Below, one piece after another: positions 5,913 through 7,442 of a stretch of DNA of 7,442 nt. Every line of letters begins with the position of its first letter. Positions within the stretch are counted from its first letter, which is position 1. This DNA comes from an uncultured Ruminococcus sp. (GTDB lineage Bacteria > Bacillota > Clostridia > Oscillospirales > Acutalibacteraceae). Below the pieces are notes generated by a model. It was given only the letters and a program-made list of their open reading frames with translations. It was not told where the DNA came from and searched no databases. The stretch spans positions 1-7,442 of the forward strand of contig CAJOHT010000038.1 in assembly GCA_905234305.1 (NCBI GenBank). Reading direction: 5' to 3'. Position numbers and translations under genes: made by a program.

Positions 5913-7442
5913 ATGAAAAATCAGAAAAAAAATACAAAAAAAGAGAAAGTTAATTTCTTTAACAAATGGAGCATTATACTTCTTATTGCGGATATAGTTT
6001 TATTTATTCCCGCGATGATAGATTTATCAAATCCTTCGGTATTCTCTCCTTTTAACGGAATTTTCTACATTCTGGTCGCTTCCTCAGTTTTAATTACGGT
6101 TTTCTACTTTTTATATCTTAAGTTCCAAAAATCCGTATTTAAATTCTTAATATTTACAGTTTTGATTGCGGGCGTTTTAGAAGGAACAGTTTTTCAAATT
6201 GATTCTTACTCAACCATTATCGCTAAGGAAAGCACCTATTCGTATTCTCCCGCAAGCTCTTCTCCGACAGGATCTGTTCAGACATCCGCGGACGGAAGTG
6301 TAACTGTTACGGGTACTCAGCAAGCCTCGTTCAGCATAAAGAATATCAACAAAAGAGTTGATACGATTACAGCTAATGTTGAGTTTTTTGGCGATACGAA
6401 ACTCCTAAATGTCAGCATAGACGCTTCGGACGAGAGCCATTTCACTCAGCGCGTAGGTGTAGGTAACGCAAAAATCGCTATCAATAACGAAAGTTCAAAA
6501 TGCATAAAAATGAATCTTAACGGTAAAGTTACCGATTTAACGTTAAGATTTACGGGTAACTCAGAAACAGGTACATATATTATACGCTCTTTAGAATTTA
6601 ATAAAATTAAACCTTTCGATATTATATTTATCAGATGGGTATTTATAATACTTCTCGGCGGACTTATTTACTGTGTTTTTATTTCAAAAAGTCTTAAGAA
6701 TACCTTTGACGCGGAAAAGAAAAAATTCATTTTAGTTTCCTGTGCTGCGCTGTTTACAGCTCTGATGTTTATGTTTAATTCAGTTTCGTATAAGCTGCCT
6801 GACGGCGGAATAAAGCAAGATTTTTCAACTCCAGCGACAAATCAGATTTCAAAAGAAATCGTTGACGCATTTGAAAACGGTCAGGTTAATCTGCTTATTG
6901 AACCCACGGACGGCTTTAAAGCGCTTTCAAATCCATATGACTGGAGTTTAAGAAAACTTAAAAATGAGGAAGGCGCATGGGATCATGTTTATTACAACGG
7001 AAAATACTATTCCTACTATGGCGTAGCTCCTGTACTGGTATTGTTCCTGCCGTATCATATTATTACAAGTCATTATTTTCCGACCGATATGGCAATACTG
7101 CTCTTCTCATCTATAGGTATAGTTTTCTTATTCTTAACTTATTTTGAAATTATTAAAAGATTTTTCAGTAAAATACCTGCCAATATCGCACTATCGGGAT
7201 TTTTGGTTATGCTCGCGTCCTGCGGAGCATTCTACCTTACGGGCAGAACCTTGTTCTATGAGATATCGATTTCTTCAGGATTTATGTTTACCACGCTCGG
7301 ATCTTTCCTATTAGTATCCTCTGGAGTTATAGAAGGCGGTAAACTAAAAAAGATTAGAATTCTTTTCTCTTCGCTATGCTTCGGACTTGCCGTTCTATCT
7401 CGTCCTACTCTTACGGTTTATGCGGTATGCGCTGTCGGATTC
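5913..7442 (+). CDS. Polytopic membrane protein, possibly a GT-C-type glycosyltransferase; 3' end cut by window edge
   Basis: The frame is open for 510 codons to the window end, so the protein is partial. AGGAG at 5901-5905 lies 7 nt before the ATG. The N-terminus is very lysine-rich (MKNQKKNTKKEK), predicting a cytoplasmic end. Hydrophobic segments lie near residues 19-36, 48-68, 75-93, 236-260, 272-290, 371-388 and then several more to the end. Residues about 94-235 form a hydrophilic domain with a Ser/Thr-rich linker (SPASSSPTGS) and beta-like sequence, predicted outside the membrane. After the fifth segment, an outside loop contains IVDAFENGQVNLLIEP and DHVYYNGKYYSYYGVAP (357-373), followed by a hydrophobic helix and LPYH. 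This resembles the first catalytic loop of GT-C enzymes, which use polyprenyl-linked sugars, but I cannot name a family with certainty. It has its own promoter and no visible link to the ATPase. It could equally be a membrane protein of unknown function. Confidence 0.75.
   Translation, partial: MKNQKKNTKKEKVNFFNKWSIILLIADIVLFIPAMIDLSNPSVFSPFNGIFYILVASSVLITVFYFLYLKFQKSVFKFLIFTVLIAGVLEGTVFQIDSYSTIIAKESTYSYSPASSSPTGSVQTSADGSVTVTGTQQASFSIKNINKRVDTITANVEFFGDTKLLNVSIDASDESHFTQRVGVGNAKIAINNESSKCIKMNLNGKVTDLTLRFTGNSETGTYIIRSLEFNKIKPFDIIFIRWVFIILLGGLIYCVFISKSLKNTFDAEKKKFILVSCAALFTALMFMFNSVSYKLPDGGIKQDFSTPATNQISKEIVDAFENGQVNLLIEPTDGFKALSNPYDWSLRKLKNEEGAWDHVYYNGKYYSYYGVAPVLVLFLPYHIITSHYFPTDMAILLFSSIGIVFLFLTYFEIIKRFFSKIPANIALSGFLVMLASCGAFYLTGRTLFYEISISSGFMFTTLGSFLLVSSGVIEGGKLKKIRILFSSLCFGLAVLSRPTLTVYAVCAVGF

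Overview
The window is moderately AT-rich and bacterial in style, with strong AGGAGG-type ribosome binding sites, tightly packed and overlapping genes, and an intrinsic terminator. It suggests a low-GC Gram-positive anaerobe of the Clostridia, perhaps close to Ruminococcus/Oscillospiraceae. That assignment is an inference from gene content, gene order and protein style; no marker gene here fixes the taxon.

Positions 1-5803 hold the distal part of a V-type (V/A-type) ATPase operon in the order E-C-F-A-B-D, all on the plus strand. This is the classic bacterial order, in which the membrane subunits I and K would lie just upstream of the left edge. Together the six proteins make the soluble V1 motor. 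A and B form the A3B3 head, D and F form the central shaft, C couples the shaft to the membrane rotor, and E is one half of the peripheral stalk. Four of the five junctions are very tight: E-C 9 nt, C-F overlapping by 8 nt, F-A 10 nt, A-B overlapping by 1 nt. The exception is B-D, a 102-nt gap filled with predicted RNA structure. Subunits I, K and G/H are not in the window, so the ion used (H+ or Na+) and the main direction of operation cannot be read here.

Positions 5804-5912 separate two transcription units. A 13-bp hairpin ends the ATPase operon. A good extended -10 sigma-A-type promoter then starts a new plus-strand gene, followed by an AGGAG ribosome binding site.

From 5913 to the right edge is the first 510 codons of a large polytopic membrane protein, cut by the window end. 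It has a lysine-rich N-terminus, an inserted extracytoplasmic domain, and a following section that looks like a GT-C-type glycosyltransferase. Its exact function is not established.

I see no mobile element, CRISPR array, tRNA or rRNA, and nothing that amounts to a new multi-gene system. The most worthwhile oddities are the structured B-D leader, the TTG start of atpA, and the architecture of the membrane protein.
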